Shown one piece after another: positions 35,084 to 45,874 of a stretch of 64,000 bases of DNA. The position numbers were made by a program, and so were the translations under genes. The notes beneath the pieces were generated by a model. That model did no database searches and was not told where the DNA came from. It was given only the letters and a program-made list of their open reading frames with translations. Every line of letters begins with the position of its first letter. Position 1 is the first letter of the stretch. The DNA is from Ganoderma boninense. Its lineage: Eukaryota; Basidiomycota; Agaricomycetes; Polyporales; Polyporaceae. The DNA is taken from contig CM035304.1 in the NCBI GenBank assembly GCA_002900995.3, positions 4,025,322-4,089,321 of the forward strand, written 5' to 3'.

Positions 35084-36287
35084 AGGCTGCTGCCGCGTCG
35101 CTGAAGGCTTGTCGAACGCGCCACCCGGAGGACCAGTTGAACTCGGAGTCATACGTACCTGTTTATGAGGTAAAGATGCATTCGCCGTGGACGCGCCTCT
35201 CTTTCGATGGATCATTTTCCGTACGACGTTCATTCCACATCCGTCGCTCTTTGTTCGATAGCCCACCGAAATATAGTAATAGAAAGTAAATATTCGAGTT
35301 GCGCCCTCGTAGCATACTTTTCATATTATTCAACCCCTCCCTCGGCATTACGCGATTGTTTTTGGCTCTCACACGACATGCTATTATGCGCCTACTTACC
35401 ACTGTCTTTACTGCGTGGATGTCGCTGAATGATGAGAGAACTGTTGCTCAAGATCAAACCAGATGTAGTACTTCACTTCAGCCTGTGGAAGACAATACAT
35501 TGTGAGAGCGACAGTTTCGGCATCGGTCACTGACTGACACGATGCCCATACGCTGAGCATATTAGGTTTCATTGTGCACTTTGGAATCTGCGGTTCTGAA
35601 TACGACGGTGATGCGAAGACGTTGTCAAATTTGCCGCTACTTGAAACAGGTCGCATATTGAACGAACGTTCTATGAAACCACTGACATCCCATGGCCCTT
35701 TTAATTATGTTCCCTCATTGTTCCATGTCAGCTCACGCTTGTGCTACTTACCACTTACGCTGTATGTCGCTCTTTGAATCGTAACTTCGGTATGGATCTC
35801 CTATCCGGCTTCGTCTATCGCGCTCAGCGTTGGAGGAGCTGAGGGGAGAAAGAGACGTTGGCCAAGGCGCTGGTGAAGCTAGGCGGACGCGGGGATCCAA
35901 ACGGCAAGTTATTGGCTATGATTGCTATGATTGGAGGGTGTTGAGCAGTGTACTCTCAAGGCAGACGTTACTTGTACAGATGCAGACGTCCCAGAGCCTT
36001 GCCTTTATGCAACAATCATGAGTCAAACGGGCGACACATCGATGTCAGAACACCAACAATTGCACTAACCCTAACTGTGTTGCTACGAACTTACCTATGG
36101 ACCGAGTGGACGCGGTTAAGACAGCACAAATGCCATAAGCAGGTGCACAATCTATATACTATGAGCAGGGCTTGCAAGTCCTGGCCGAAAACACATAAGA
36201 AAACACGGCACAAGGTGTACACACATACTGATACAAAGTGCCGGCAAAACCAAGCGAAACATTCTGCGTCCCCTCATTTCTCCAACT
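35084..36287. other. Intergenic stretch between convergent genes
   Basis: About 1.2 kb between the stops of the CPL1-like gene and FAD synthase. Low-complexity AT-rich parts, no supported gene or repeat. Confidence 0.5.
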
Positions 36288-38459
36288 TCAAACTCCCCGC
36301 CCCTCCCCTTTCCAGTGCCAACATCTATGTTCGAGAGCCGGCAGGAGCCGCCTGCCTTCGCCCGCTCCCCTCCCCGCACGCTCCAAGCTCCCGTCCTCCA
36401 GCTCGTACGCCGGCCGATACGCCGGCAGACACGCGCCCGCACACGCACACCGCTCCTTCCCCTCCTCCTCTTCGCCAACGGCGACAGGATCGCCCGTGCA
36501 CGTCTCGCACGGGTTCACCCTGACGAGCTCGTACCCGCCCACCGACTCGACGACCGCAGTTGCCGTCGCGGGCTCGCCCGAGCACGTCCGCTGCACGACC
36601 TCGAGCACAGGCGTCGCGACCGACGCTGGCGTGGGGGACCCCGAGTGCACGGTGGGCTCGCCGGAGCACACCAGGCCCGACGGGTCGACGAAGTCGGTCA
36701 GCATCGCGCGGTGCGGGAGCGGGGAGAGCGGCTCGGCGGGCGCGGGCGCCGTCGCCTCCCCGATGCACACCATCCCCGGGGTACCATTCAGCACGACAAA
36801 GGACTCCGGGAGGCTCGGGGGGCGTTGTGCGGGTAGGGACGAGGGGCCCGCGCTGGCTGCGGCGTGGCCGTTGGTCGTCTGTTTCGCTGAGGACTGGGCC
36901 AGGCCGTCGTTGGACGGCGACGGACTAGAACTGTGCCCACACGCGCAGCAATCGTGTGTGCGGAGTGCTGGATTGGGGAACGTGTTGTACGTCGAGCCCA
37001 AGGACGTGTACCTATCATCGAAGGTAGAGAGATAGAGTTAGTTTCGCTGAGTGGTGCCTCGAGGCACCGCGGGTTCTTGACACTCACCCCTGGTCGTAAA
37101 GGGAGCAGTAAGGTATCCGGAACCGTCTGAGGTAGGCCCAGACGTGAGAATAAGACCAGTTGATGATTGGATTCACGCGCACGAAGCGCGGCCAGCCCTC
37201 GTCAGTTGGGCTTCGGAAGCTGAGATTTGCTGTGGGGAGATCGTCAGCGCCTTTCAGTGGGATAGGATGCGCATATATGCAGGTAAAAATGCATGGAAAG
37301 CAAAGAACTGGTGGATGGAAGCCAAACTTGCGGTTGAGATTTTATGTGCAAGGTATATGCGCCTAAGACTGACGCGAGGGGCTATTTATCAATCACGATG
37401 CAAAGAAAGCCTGAAGGAGGGCCGCTGATCCATCCACAATATTTGGCCCCGCTGCGCATCTGCGCCGGACGTCGGTGATGTGGATAATTTAGGATCGGCA
37501 GCTTGACGGCGCGGAGACAGGCACAGTGGCTGGGAATCCTCCAGGACTGAGAAGATCTTACGAGCATACAGGCAACGAAACGGATTCTTCAGTCGCGATG
37601 GCGGAGTTGTCACAGCCATCCGCCGAAGCAGATGAGTCCGCACTCGCTGCTCCATATACCGCGAAGTACCGCGCATCACGGCAGCCTCCGTGCTACATCC
37701 GCACGGCACCTTGAATCGCCGTGCGACCATCCGCAGCGCGCATTCTCTTCGGCTCTCTGTATCCACGTAGCCCGAAGCGGACTCGGACGCTAAGGAAAGA
37801 GGTGCTCACCTCCGTGAGGGTCGGTCCTCCTCGTCCCGATAACGATCGCTTCGACGCCGGGGAAGCGCGCCTTGTACAGCTCGAGAGCGTGCCGCATACT
37901 CATCGGTAGCCTCTCTTGCTTTGGGCGCTCACCCGGGGGGCCAGGTGCGCAAACGGCGCCATCAGAGTGTGGACAGTGGAAGAGGTCGAGGCTGTATGCG
38001 CGCGCGGCGTCCTCGATGAACACCTCCAGCTCGGGGAAAGGCGATGCCACGGGGATGTACAGGGCAGATAATGGCTTGCGGGTAAGAGGAGGTCGTGCGG
38101 TGGCCAATGGAGGCGGCTACTAGGTGAAGAAGCACCGTACCTGCATATACACGCTAAATTCAGGAGAGCGGGCTCAAAGCTACTAGGACGTACAATCCTT
38201 GCCGCCATTGAAGCTCAGGGAGATGTGCTCCTGTCTGTTCTCGAGGTCAGGACATGTAAAGCTGGAGCCGCGAGGGCATGTGGGACTCGACTGGAGAGAG
38301 ACAAGCGAAGACGCACCCCCAAGTATTAAGGGCATCATCAATCACCGCCAACGCTTCCTTCACCGGACCCGCGAGCGGATCCTCGGTCTCCGCAAGGTCA
38401 TACACTTCCTTCGCGATCGCGCCGTAGTTCTCTGGCATGATCGTCGACACCGCAGTCAT
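36288..38459 (-). CDS. FAD1: FAD synthase (FMN adenylyltransferase, PAPS-reductase-like fold)
   Basis: Transfers AMP from ATP to FMN to make FAD. The start [20 protein letters not shown] is at 38459. The PP-loop [15 protein letters not shown] is split by an intron. It is followed by [51 protein letters not shown], the FMN/substrate loop [20 protein letters not shown] and [20 protein letters not shown], then [15 protein letters not shown]. In most relatives the chain soon reaches [17 protein letters not shown]. Here about 150 residues are inserted before that signature, with four Cys-x-Gly-Glu/Asp motifs (VCIGEA, VCSGEP, TCSGEP, TCTGDP), Pro/Ala/Ser-rich linkers and an acidic run. Stop at 36288. 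About five introns, with short phase-consistent junctions. Confidence 0.9.
36479..36773 (-). repeat. Four degenerate Cys-x-Gly-(Glu/Asp)-Pro motifs inside FAD1
   Basis: On the minus strand the motifs are encoded near 36750-36773 (VCIGEA), 36645-36672 (VCSGEP), 36561-36592 (TCSGEP) and 36479-36510 (TCTGDP). The gaps between them differ in length, so they are not a simple tandem repeat but recurring short elements in an insertion. Confidence 0.55.
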
Positions 38460-41404
38460 CTTCAGTTGTGGGCTTGAAGCTTCTAGCCTCTTCCAGCGGA
38501 GATTTCGGTTCGAGTAGCGAGACTAGTTCCAGCTGCGACGAGAAGACAGATAGGATATGTGGCCTACGAGATGAAAGAGTGCGGCTGGTCGAAGAAAGAC
38601 GGCAAGTCTGGAAAGCGAGCTTCAGTTACAGACAGCCAAGGCTGGTCGCAGTCAGGAGCTCCCGGCGCAGCACCAGGGTCCGCTCCCTGCGAGGACGTTA
38701 GCTCAGCAGAGCATGGTACTCACCCTGAGCTTGGCAATGTGTGCAGCTGGGATGGCAGAAGGAGATGTGTTGCGCGCGAGGGAGGGTGCGAGAAGGTGAG
38801 TGGAGGAGGACCGAGGGCGTTGCCGCCCGGTGCCGTTAAGCCTCTTTCGTCACCGACCTTCCCCGATCGGCGCAGGTCACGGGCGTCACAGAGCACGTGC
38901 CCTTGCCCCTTTGTTACTCAGCGCGTCACGACGCGCGACGCGTCGCTCAGCAGCCCGATCTGCCGGGGAAACACGTCACCCGTCACCCCGCCTCCAGCGA
39001 CAGCCTGACCAGCGGCACGAACAAGTCATCCACTCACCCCGCATCCATCGGTGTCAGGTGTCGGGAACGGAGGGATTGCCTAAGTATGTCTGAGTCTGAG
39101 TCTCGTCTCAGTCACCAGCGCTGAGTCCTCTCGCATTTGGCCCATGACAGCTTGAACCTAGAGTTCTACGAATACCTTCTGACTTCAGCCTATACACACC
39201 AATCCAGACCGCCAGAATCCGAGACCAGACATCGCTCACGTTAGACGGATTACTTCTCATCGCATGGTGAGAACGCGATTGATGTTCCTTCGTTGCAAGT
39301 CTGACTGCGCTGAAACCAAATTGTATTCAGGACATCTTGCAGAAGCATACAAGCATAGATAGCTCCGAGATTTGACAGTTTGACTACGGGGGACCGGAAG
39401 AATTGGAACCTGACGCTTACGCGAACCGGCCAACTGGCAACACGACGTTGCCTTGTCCCAGACCTCCGGGAACCAAATGAAGAGACAGCCCGCACAAGTC
39501 AATTACCGGAGAGTAATGGGCAGCAGTGTCCTCTGGAGAGATACAAAGATGACTCTCGAGCTCACACACACGCTACAGGTCACGAAAGATGTGTTAACGT
39601 CTCCTGTCGCGGACACTAAGATGGAGTGTGCCAGAGCCGGGGTTTGCCCGCTGCGTGGTAGCGCAGACATGACCAATGTCCGGAAGCCGGGGACCCGTGT
39701 CGAAAATAAGTACACGCACCATCGTTGCAATAGCTGCTGACCTCGTTGCTGATGTCGAACTTGGCCGAAGTCGCCGTAGGGCAACCACATTGCTGTTGAA
39801 CAACACTGCGTGCGCAGCCTGAGGAAGACGCTTATCCTTGCGAACATTCACGTCTCCGTGAACTCTGCCGCTGTAAACCTGCCTCGACCTCTGCGAGCCT
39901 CATGCGAACCTGACTGTTCCTTTGAAGGGGCATATGCTGTGAATACAATCCGCGTCCTACTAAGTAGTCTAAAACGCACCTATGTCAGGAATCACTATAT
40001 GAAGTGTCCCTAACAAGGCTGCAAGTCCAATTTCAAGTAACCACCCGCTGACCCGGGTGAAAATCGTATATATCGGGATTGAACGACGGTCCGGACGCCC
40101 CGAGAAATCCGCCGACTCCTCTTAGGATCGCAACGACTAGTACTTTTGTCTACTTCTTTCGCGCAGAGCATGTCCTCTCATAAACATGGCACAGACAGAT
40201 GTGTTTAACCCACATGTTCCCTATCGTTTTTGTACTAGATGTTCCAGCCAAATGGCCTTCAACCAAAGACTGGCAGTCCCCGACTCGGAGTGCAAACTGG
40301 TAAGCTCTGCCTGGCGCACGCTGAAGTTGCAGCCCCTTAGTTTCAATATGCCAGTTGTGGAAAGAATGGGAGATATATTAGAATCTTGAAACATGTTTCA
40401 GGCGTTGAGGGTATTGTTGTGCAGCCTTGCTCGGCTCCCTTCGATACCTACTTGTACTTGTATGCCACCACCACAATAGCCGATCCCACAGGCGTCTTGT
40501 ACCCTTATTAGACGGATAACACTGACAGCGACGGGGTGGGGGACTCTTCTGGTCATTCATATGAGAAGGTAAAGACTTCATTCTACCAAATCGCTTTTGA
40601 TGATTCCAGAATGAGGGATGGCAGTGCCCTTCCAGTTAACTCATGACTTTCAGAAGTAACGTCAGTCTTGACTACCCCAAACAACTAACAGGATGCGGTC
40701 ACTGTACCTGTTCCTATATGTCATGCAAAGTAGTTGTTACGTGCAATGTTCACGTTGCGGCAGCACTATGTTCGGTGCATGAATCAAGTCGGACACTAAG
40801 TACTAGTAGACATTGGGTCTCCGAGTCGCTGTTTTCGGCAAGCTCGGCCATCCCGAGTTCCGCCCATGAGAAATCGAAAGATAAAAATGACTTCACAATA
40901 ATGAGTGTCATGAAGCTTTTCCAATCTTCTGTCTTAGCTATGGTCAGAAAAGTTCAGCGTACGTGGACATGCAGGAACACATTTGAGCAGCGTTCCGGCC
41001 CGTCCATAACGAACGGAACGAACGATCACCGCCACAAGATTGCTCTGCTGCCGATAAGCGCCGAGATGGTGAGCTGGCCTGCGTTGTTGCTTCGGTGCTC
41101 TTTCTCGTCATCTCCGCCGTCCAGAGCCGGCCACCAAACCACCATGACTCTCGTGAATTTCTAGCGCACACTCTTCGACCGGCGAATCGTTTAGGTAAGG
41201 TTTCATGATAGCGCATGCAATCACGTTCTCACGGCTGCCATTCACGGACATACTCCCCGTGGATTCTTGAATCTCGGGTTCGTCTTCGCATTCACCGTAC
41301 CTGTTTGGGGTCGACCTCTGCTGCTGTCCACCTTAGACTCTTACCATTGACCCCCACCGCCCCCGACGGCGACAAAGCAGCCTTTGACTACTAGTGACTC
41401 GTGG
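38460..41404. other. Long intergenic stretch
   Basis: About 2.9 kb upstream of both FAD1 (minus) and the alpha/beta hydrolase (plus). Open frames up to about 170 codons occur but have no domain, no plausible exon chain and no coding-like composition. No mobile element or RNA gene was recognised. Confidence 0.45.
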
Positions 41405-43676
41405 CGATGGGTACGTCAATCCCGTCTCCCTGTCTTGCTTAAACTTGTTACATGCATGTAGCTCAATGGTGCATTCTCGATAGCGTTCAACCTGCTGCTT
41501 GTGGTAGGGTTCATCTGCACCGCCTGTCTGATACGTGTCGCATGGCGCCGCAAGACGCACTACGCCAGCTCCTTCGTGTCGCTCTACACGGCCCTGGACA
41601 CCGGCGTCCTCCCCCGAGAAACCGACACTCAGGATACTGACATTGGCATGAAGCCCAATGGCAAGCCCCGGGCACCCGCACTCACCCTCGCGCAGCTCGT
41701 CCGCGACAAGGTTCCGGCACTCGGACCTACCGCTCAGTTCCATGGCGTCTGGTGGTTGCCTGGGTACGCCTCCTTGCGCTCTCTTGCTCAGTCTTTAAAC
41801 TTCGTCGCTCACGCCACATGCCCCACACGTCACCGTGCACCGTGCACTTTGCAGCGGAGACGCGCAGACAGCCTACTGTTCCCTCGGCGATTTTCCAAGG
41901 TAGATCCGGTCGTGTACGAGAGGTGGGTCCCGTTTCGCGCTTGCTTCTTCCCCGACATAGCCCCTCCGTCGATCAAAAAAGTGTAATATCCGGCCGTCCC
42001 GGAGCCCCAGTGCTCAGAGAGCGCTGTCCAAGGCACCAGAAACGGCGTCGCATTTGTCACGACCATTCGAATTGCCTCATAGTGGCGCGTTTTCGGCCTT
42101 TGTCCGCCCGCCAAGCATCGTCGTCCGTGCTGTGCTTAACCTTGCTCCGTTTTAGGAAGTTTTTGGAGCTTCCCGACGGAGGTGCGTGCATAGGGATCCG
42201 TCCCGCTGCCGCAGGGTGGCCGGCTAACTCACCACTTCGCTCCAACAGGCGTAGTCGCGGTCGACGTCACCCCGCCTTTCTCCTCCAACCCCATCCGGGA
42301 CAACGAAAATGTTCTGGTCGTGGCACACGGGCTGACCGGGGGTTCACACGAAGCTTACGTCCGAGCGGTCCTTGCGAGGGCGACGCCCAGCAGCCAAGCC
42401 GGCGGGCTAGGGTTCCGCGCGGTCGTACTGAACTTTCGGGGATGCAATGGGAGCCCCGTCGTCACGCCGCGATTATATCATGTAAGTGCGGGCGTAGCCA
42501 ACGATCTGCGCGGGCGGGCGGTCCGAGGAGCAGGGGCAGGGGCTGACCCCGACGTGTGCTTCGCAGGCGGGCTCGTCAGACGACATCAGGCATGTCGTGC
42601 TCTGGATATCCGCGACGTTTCCCGCGTGCAGGATATACGGTTTAGGTGCGCACGTCCGCGACACGAGCTTATGCTATGGGTACCGCTGAGCCGGTAACGA
42701 CAGGATTTTCGCTTGGGGCAAACATTCTCGCGAAGTACGCCGGCGAGGAAGGCGACGCCTGCCCGCTGCAGGGCCTCGTGACGCTCGCGAACCCGTGGAA
42801 CTTCCTCGAGGGCAGCCACTTCCTCCCGAGCCGGTTCATCGGCCGCCATGTCTACCGCTTCGTCCTGGGGGGCGCGCTGCGTGCGCTCCTCCGCCTGCAC
42901 CGGCGGCCGTTCCTCGACGCAGCGAGCCTCCCTGGCGTGCCCCACAGCGTGCTGGCCGACGTGCTCGGGCGGCGCTCCATCACGCTGCGGATGTACGACG
43001 AGCTCATCACCGCGCCGCTGTACGGGTTTGCCGGCGCATACGACTACTACGCGAAGATCAGCTCGTCGCGGCTCGTGCCCGCCCTCCGCGTGCCCTGTCT
43101 CGCAATCAACAGCGGCGACGATCCCATCACCGGCGTGCAGAGCCTGCCCCTCGCACAGGTATGTACACATCTTGTAGACGCCTTTTGTTCTTGTTCTCGT
43201 TCCTGTTCTCGTTCCTCTGGAGGCTGTCAGACAGGCGTGGGCTGACGTCACCGTGCACTGTCCAACTTGCTCTTGCTCTTATAGGTCCCACACAGCCCGT
43301 TCCTCGTGCTCGCCGTCACGAAGACGGGCGGCCACCTGGGCTGGTTTGAGCGTACCGAAGACGGCCGCACCCGCCGCTGGTACGTGCAGCCTGTCGTGGA
43401 GTTCCTCACGGCACTCGTCGAGGTAAGCAAGCGCCCTGCGCCGCACCCGCGCGGGTTCTCGGGCCGCAGACCGATGCTGACGGCTGGGGATGGCAGTATG
43501 GGTTACCAGAACGGAAGAAGCCTACGGCCGTGCGGCTCGGGGCCGGGATCGTACGTCAAGAGGGGCGCGAGGACGTTGGGTACAGGGAGCTCTCCCCGCC
43601 GGACGAGTCCGAGTTCGTCGCTGCGAGCGGCGCTGCGGAGTCCGCGCTAGAGTCAAAGCTGTTCGCGGGATGGTAG
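41405..43676 (+). CDS. Alpha/beta hydrolase, EEHL/YheT type (ABHD1/3-like)
   Basis: Serine hydrolase of the family that includes yeast Eht1/Eeb1/Ymr210w (acyltransferase or lipase activities on medium-chain lipids). An N-terminal membrane anchor (AFSIAFNLLLVVGFICTACL) is followed by RDKVPALGPTAQFHGVWWLP. Core elements are VLVVAHGLTGGSHEAYVRAV, GFRAVVLNFRGCNGSPVVTP, the nucleophile elbow GLGFSLGANILAKYAGEEG (joined across an intron at about 42636-42703), the acid residue in AINSGDDPITG and the histidine in TKTGGHLGWFE. The end is SALESKLFAGW, stop 43674-43676. At least five introns. The first exon is uncertain: the anchor exon begins at about 41461 and no ATG joins it cleanly, so the start is approximate. 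Confidence 0.87.
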
Positions 43677-44988
43677 GCTAAAGGCTCATGCTTGAATGCA
43701 AGGGAAGGCAAGCATGGTATTTTGCATCTCCGCGCGCTCACGTCACGTCCAACGGTCGCAGGGGGCTCCGCGCCAAATGGTGTCGGGCGGCCGGTGGCCA
43801 AGGGATGCGGTAGGTGGAATGCGCCTTTCGGAGACGAAGGGCGGCGCTCGCGGCGCGGTTGTGCGGGGCCTCGCGGCAGCCACGATGCGCGCTGGGTGAC
43901 TGTTTGGAGGACGCTCCGTTGCCGCCCAGGCAACTCACGAGGGAGGTGTTGAGCCTGGCGGACATGAACGGCGGCTGGGGCGCATGCTAATTAATTTGTT
44001 GATGCTGGCGACGGCGTGGTGCTCGCGGCATGCGCGCAGCTGAGATGACAGTCAGTTCCGTGCCGGGAAAGGGAGAAGGATGGTGGCCATTGAAGATTGT
44101 GGCGGCGCGAGGTGGAGAGGAGGCGAAGGGTTCCGCGGCGGCCCTCGCGGTCGAGGGGCCGTTTGATTTCGGTTTCGAGGGAATAGGCTTGAGATCAACG
44201 CTAGGGTGATCTGATACAGGTGCGCAGTCAGACTGCGACGTGCCTTGAGCTGTGGGCATCGAGGTTCGCCACGTGCCCAGACATGAGTGGGAGGTGAGAG
44301 CGCGGAGGCTGGGGCGGGCAGCTGGTCGTGGCGGTCGCCGCATGCAGATGGCAGGACTGAGGCGGACGCTTGTCGGGGCTTCTGCTGGATGGGATCGGGG
44401 GACGCACATCTGCTGGAAGCAGGCCCGAGCAGCGGTGTGAGCATTGACGGAGAGGCGGCAGGGAACAGGGCGATGGGCCGCTGGGCTGGGAACGTTCCCA
44501 TTGAGTGTGACATGGCAGATTCGCCCAAGCTCTCGACAAATACACTCAAAATACACTCTGGCTTAATCGCCCATTAATCTCCCTCTGCCACGCTCCCCGG
44601 GATGCGGTGCGCCTTCAAGTTCCCCCTCCGGCCGCGCTGCACGCTCCAGATCGACTGAGGCTCGGAATTTCGCAGACTTGGACCGTCACACCCGCACGCA
44701 CAGCAGCGCGATTGCCGCCAAGCACTCGAGCGTTTGTCTCTCCCAGCCGTGGCACACGTGCAAATCATCTCTGTTTGAGAACCTTTCATTGCGCGACAGT
44801 TGGGGATGTGCGAGGCCGGAGATCTCGCCATTTCCAAGATAGATAAATTCCCCTCCACTCCTCCTCCCGAACCTTGTCCCCCTGTGCCACTGCCACCTCC
44901 AACTTGCCACCTGCCGCCCGGCGTAGCCCTCCCTCTCCCGCCTCGACCCTCGATCTCCTTCCCTGCCCATCCCGCGACGTCCTGACCG
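43677..44988. other. Intergenic stretch upstream of the desaturase
   Basis: About 1.3 kb, GC-rich, with long meaningless open frames on both strands caused by base composition. An AGATAAAT element near 44840 and a CT-rich leader with many CCTCC/CTCCC runs just before the ATG look like a fungal promoter. Confidence 0.4.
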
Positions 44989-45774
44989 ATGCGCGACAGC
45001 GGGAGCACCATGTCGACAGCCGCCACCCCGGCCAGTGCGAGTCGAGAAGCGAAGCCGGAGGCGGCGCAGCCTTACTCCGAGGACGACCTTCCCGAATTCA
45101 CACCTATGCCATGGTAAGAACGTTCTACCCCCATATGTGTCCCGCCGTCCTGATCCCGACACTGACGTGCCTTCGTCGAACCCAGGAAGTTGCGCGAGAT
45201 ACGTGCCGCGATACCCTCGCGACTCTTCGTCCGAGACACCCGGAGAGGCCTCGCTTGGCTCGGTCTCGACCTCCTCATGGCTGCCGTCTGCTGGAGGGCC
45301 GCCCTCCACATCGACCCGACGTTCAGGACTCGCGCGGCCGCCCACCTCCTCACCCCCCTTGGCGCCGCCGTCGCGCGCTGGGCGTGCTGGACCGTGTAGT
45401 GAGTCCCGGAAATAACATGTCCAAATGTCGGCTGAGTGATGCCCGCCCTCCAGTTGGTGGTTCCAGGGCCTGATATTCACCGGAATCTGGGTGATTGGTC
45501 ATGAGGTCCGTGTTTTTTGCGCCCGGACCAGCGTATGATATGATAATGCCTGACTCCGGCTCCCGTCCGCAGTGTGGCCATGGCGCCTTCTCCGCGAGCC
45601 AATACGTGTGCGACTTGATTGGCTTTGTACGTGTCGGGTGTTGTCGCCTCAGAATGGTTTAGACGCGGCGGCTAATGTGTTTGGACGTCCTAGACGGTCC
45701 ACACCTTGCTGTGGACGCCGTACTTCAGCTGGAAGATTTCTCACCATCGTCACCATTGCAACCACGCTTCCATG
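44989..45774 (+). CDS. Delta-12-type fatty acid desaturase, 5' part (cut by gap)
   Basis: ER membrane di-iron desaturase that would introduce a double bond into oleoyl lipids (delta-12 or omega-3 group). The start MRDSGSTMSTAATPASASRE is at 44989; a second in-frame ATG follows seven codons later. After an intron come KLREIRAAIPSRLFVRDTRR and WLGLDLLMAAVCWRAALHID, the usual entry helices, then WWFQGLIFTGIWVIGHE joined to CGHGAFSASQYVCDLIGF, giving His box 1 (HECGH). The last visible exon TVHTLLWTPYFSWKISHHRH holds His box 2 (HHRHHCNH). The third box and the C-terminal half are lost in the N run. Five exons are visible. Confidence 0.9.
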
Positions 45775-45874
45775 NNNNNNNNNNNNNNNNNNNNNNNNNN
45801 NNNNNNNNNNNNNNNNNNNNNNNNNNNNNNNNNNNNNNNNNNNNNNNNNNNNNNNNNNNNNNNNNNNNNNNNNN
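45775..45874. other. Assembly gap, 100 N
   Basis: Exactly one hundred N, the conventional placeholder for a scaffold gap of unknown size. It interrupts the desaturase on the left and the Mug190-like gene on the right, so it joins two contigs. Confidence 0.98.

Noticed and set aside
39380..39850. Overlapping open frames of about 80-115 codons on both strands
   Set aside because: Composition is not coding-like and neither strand gives a domain or splice pattern.
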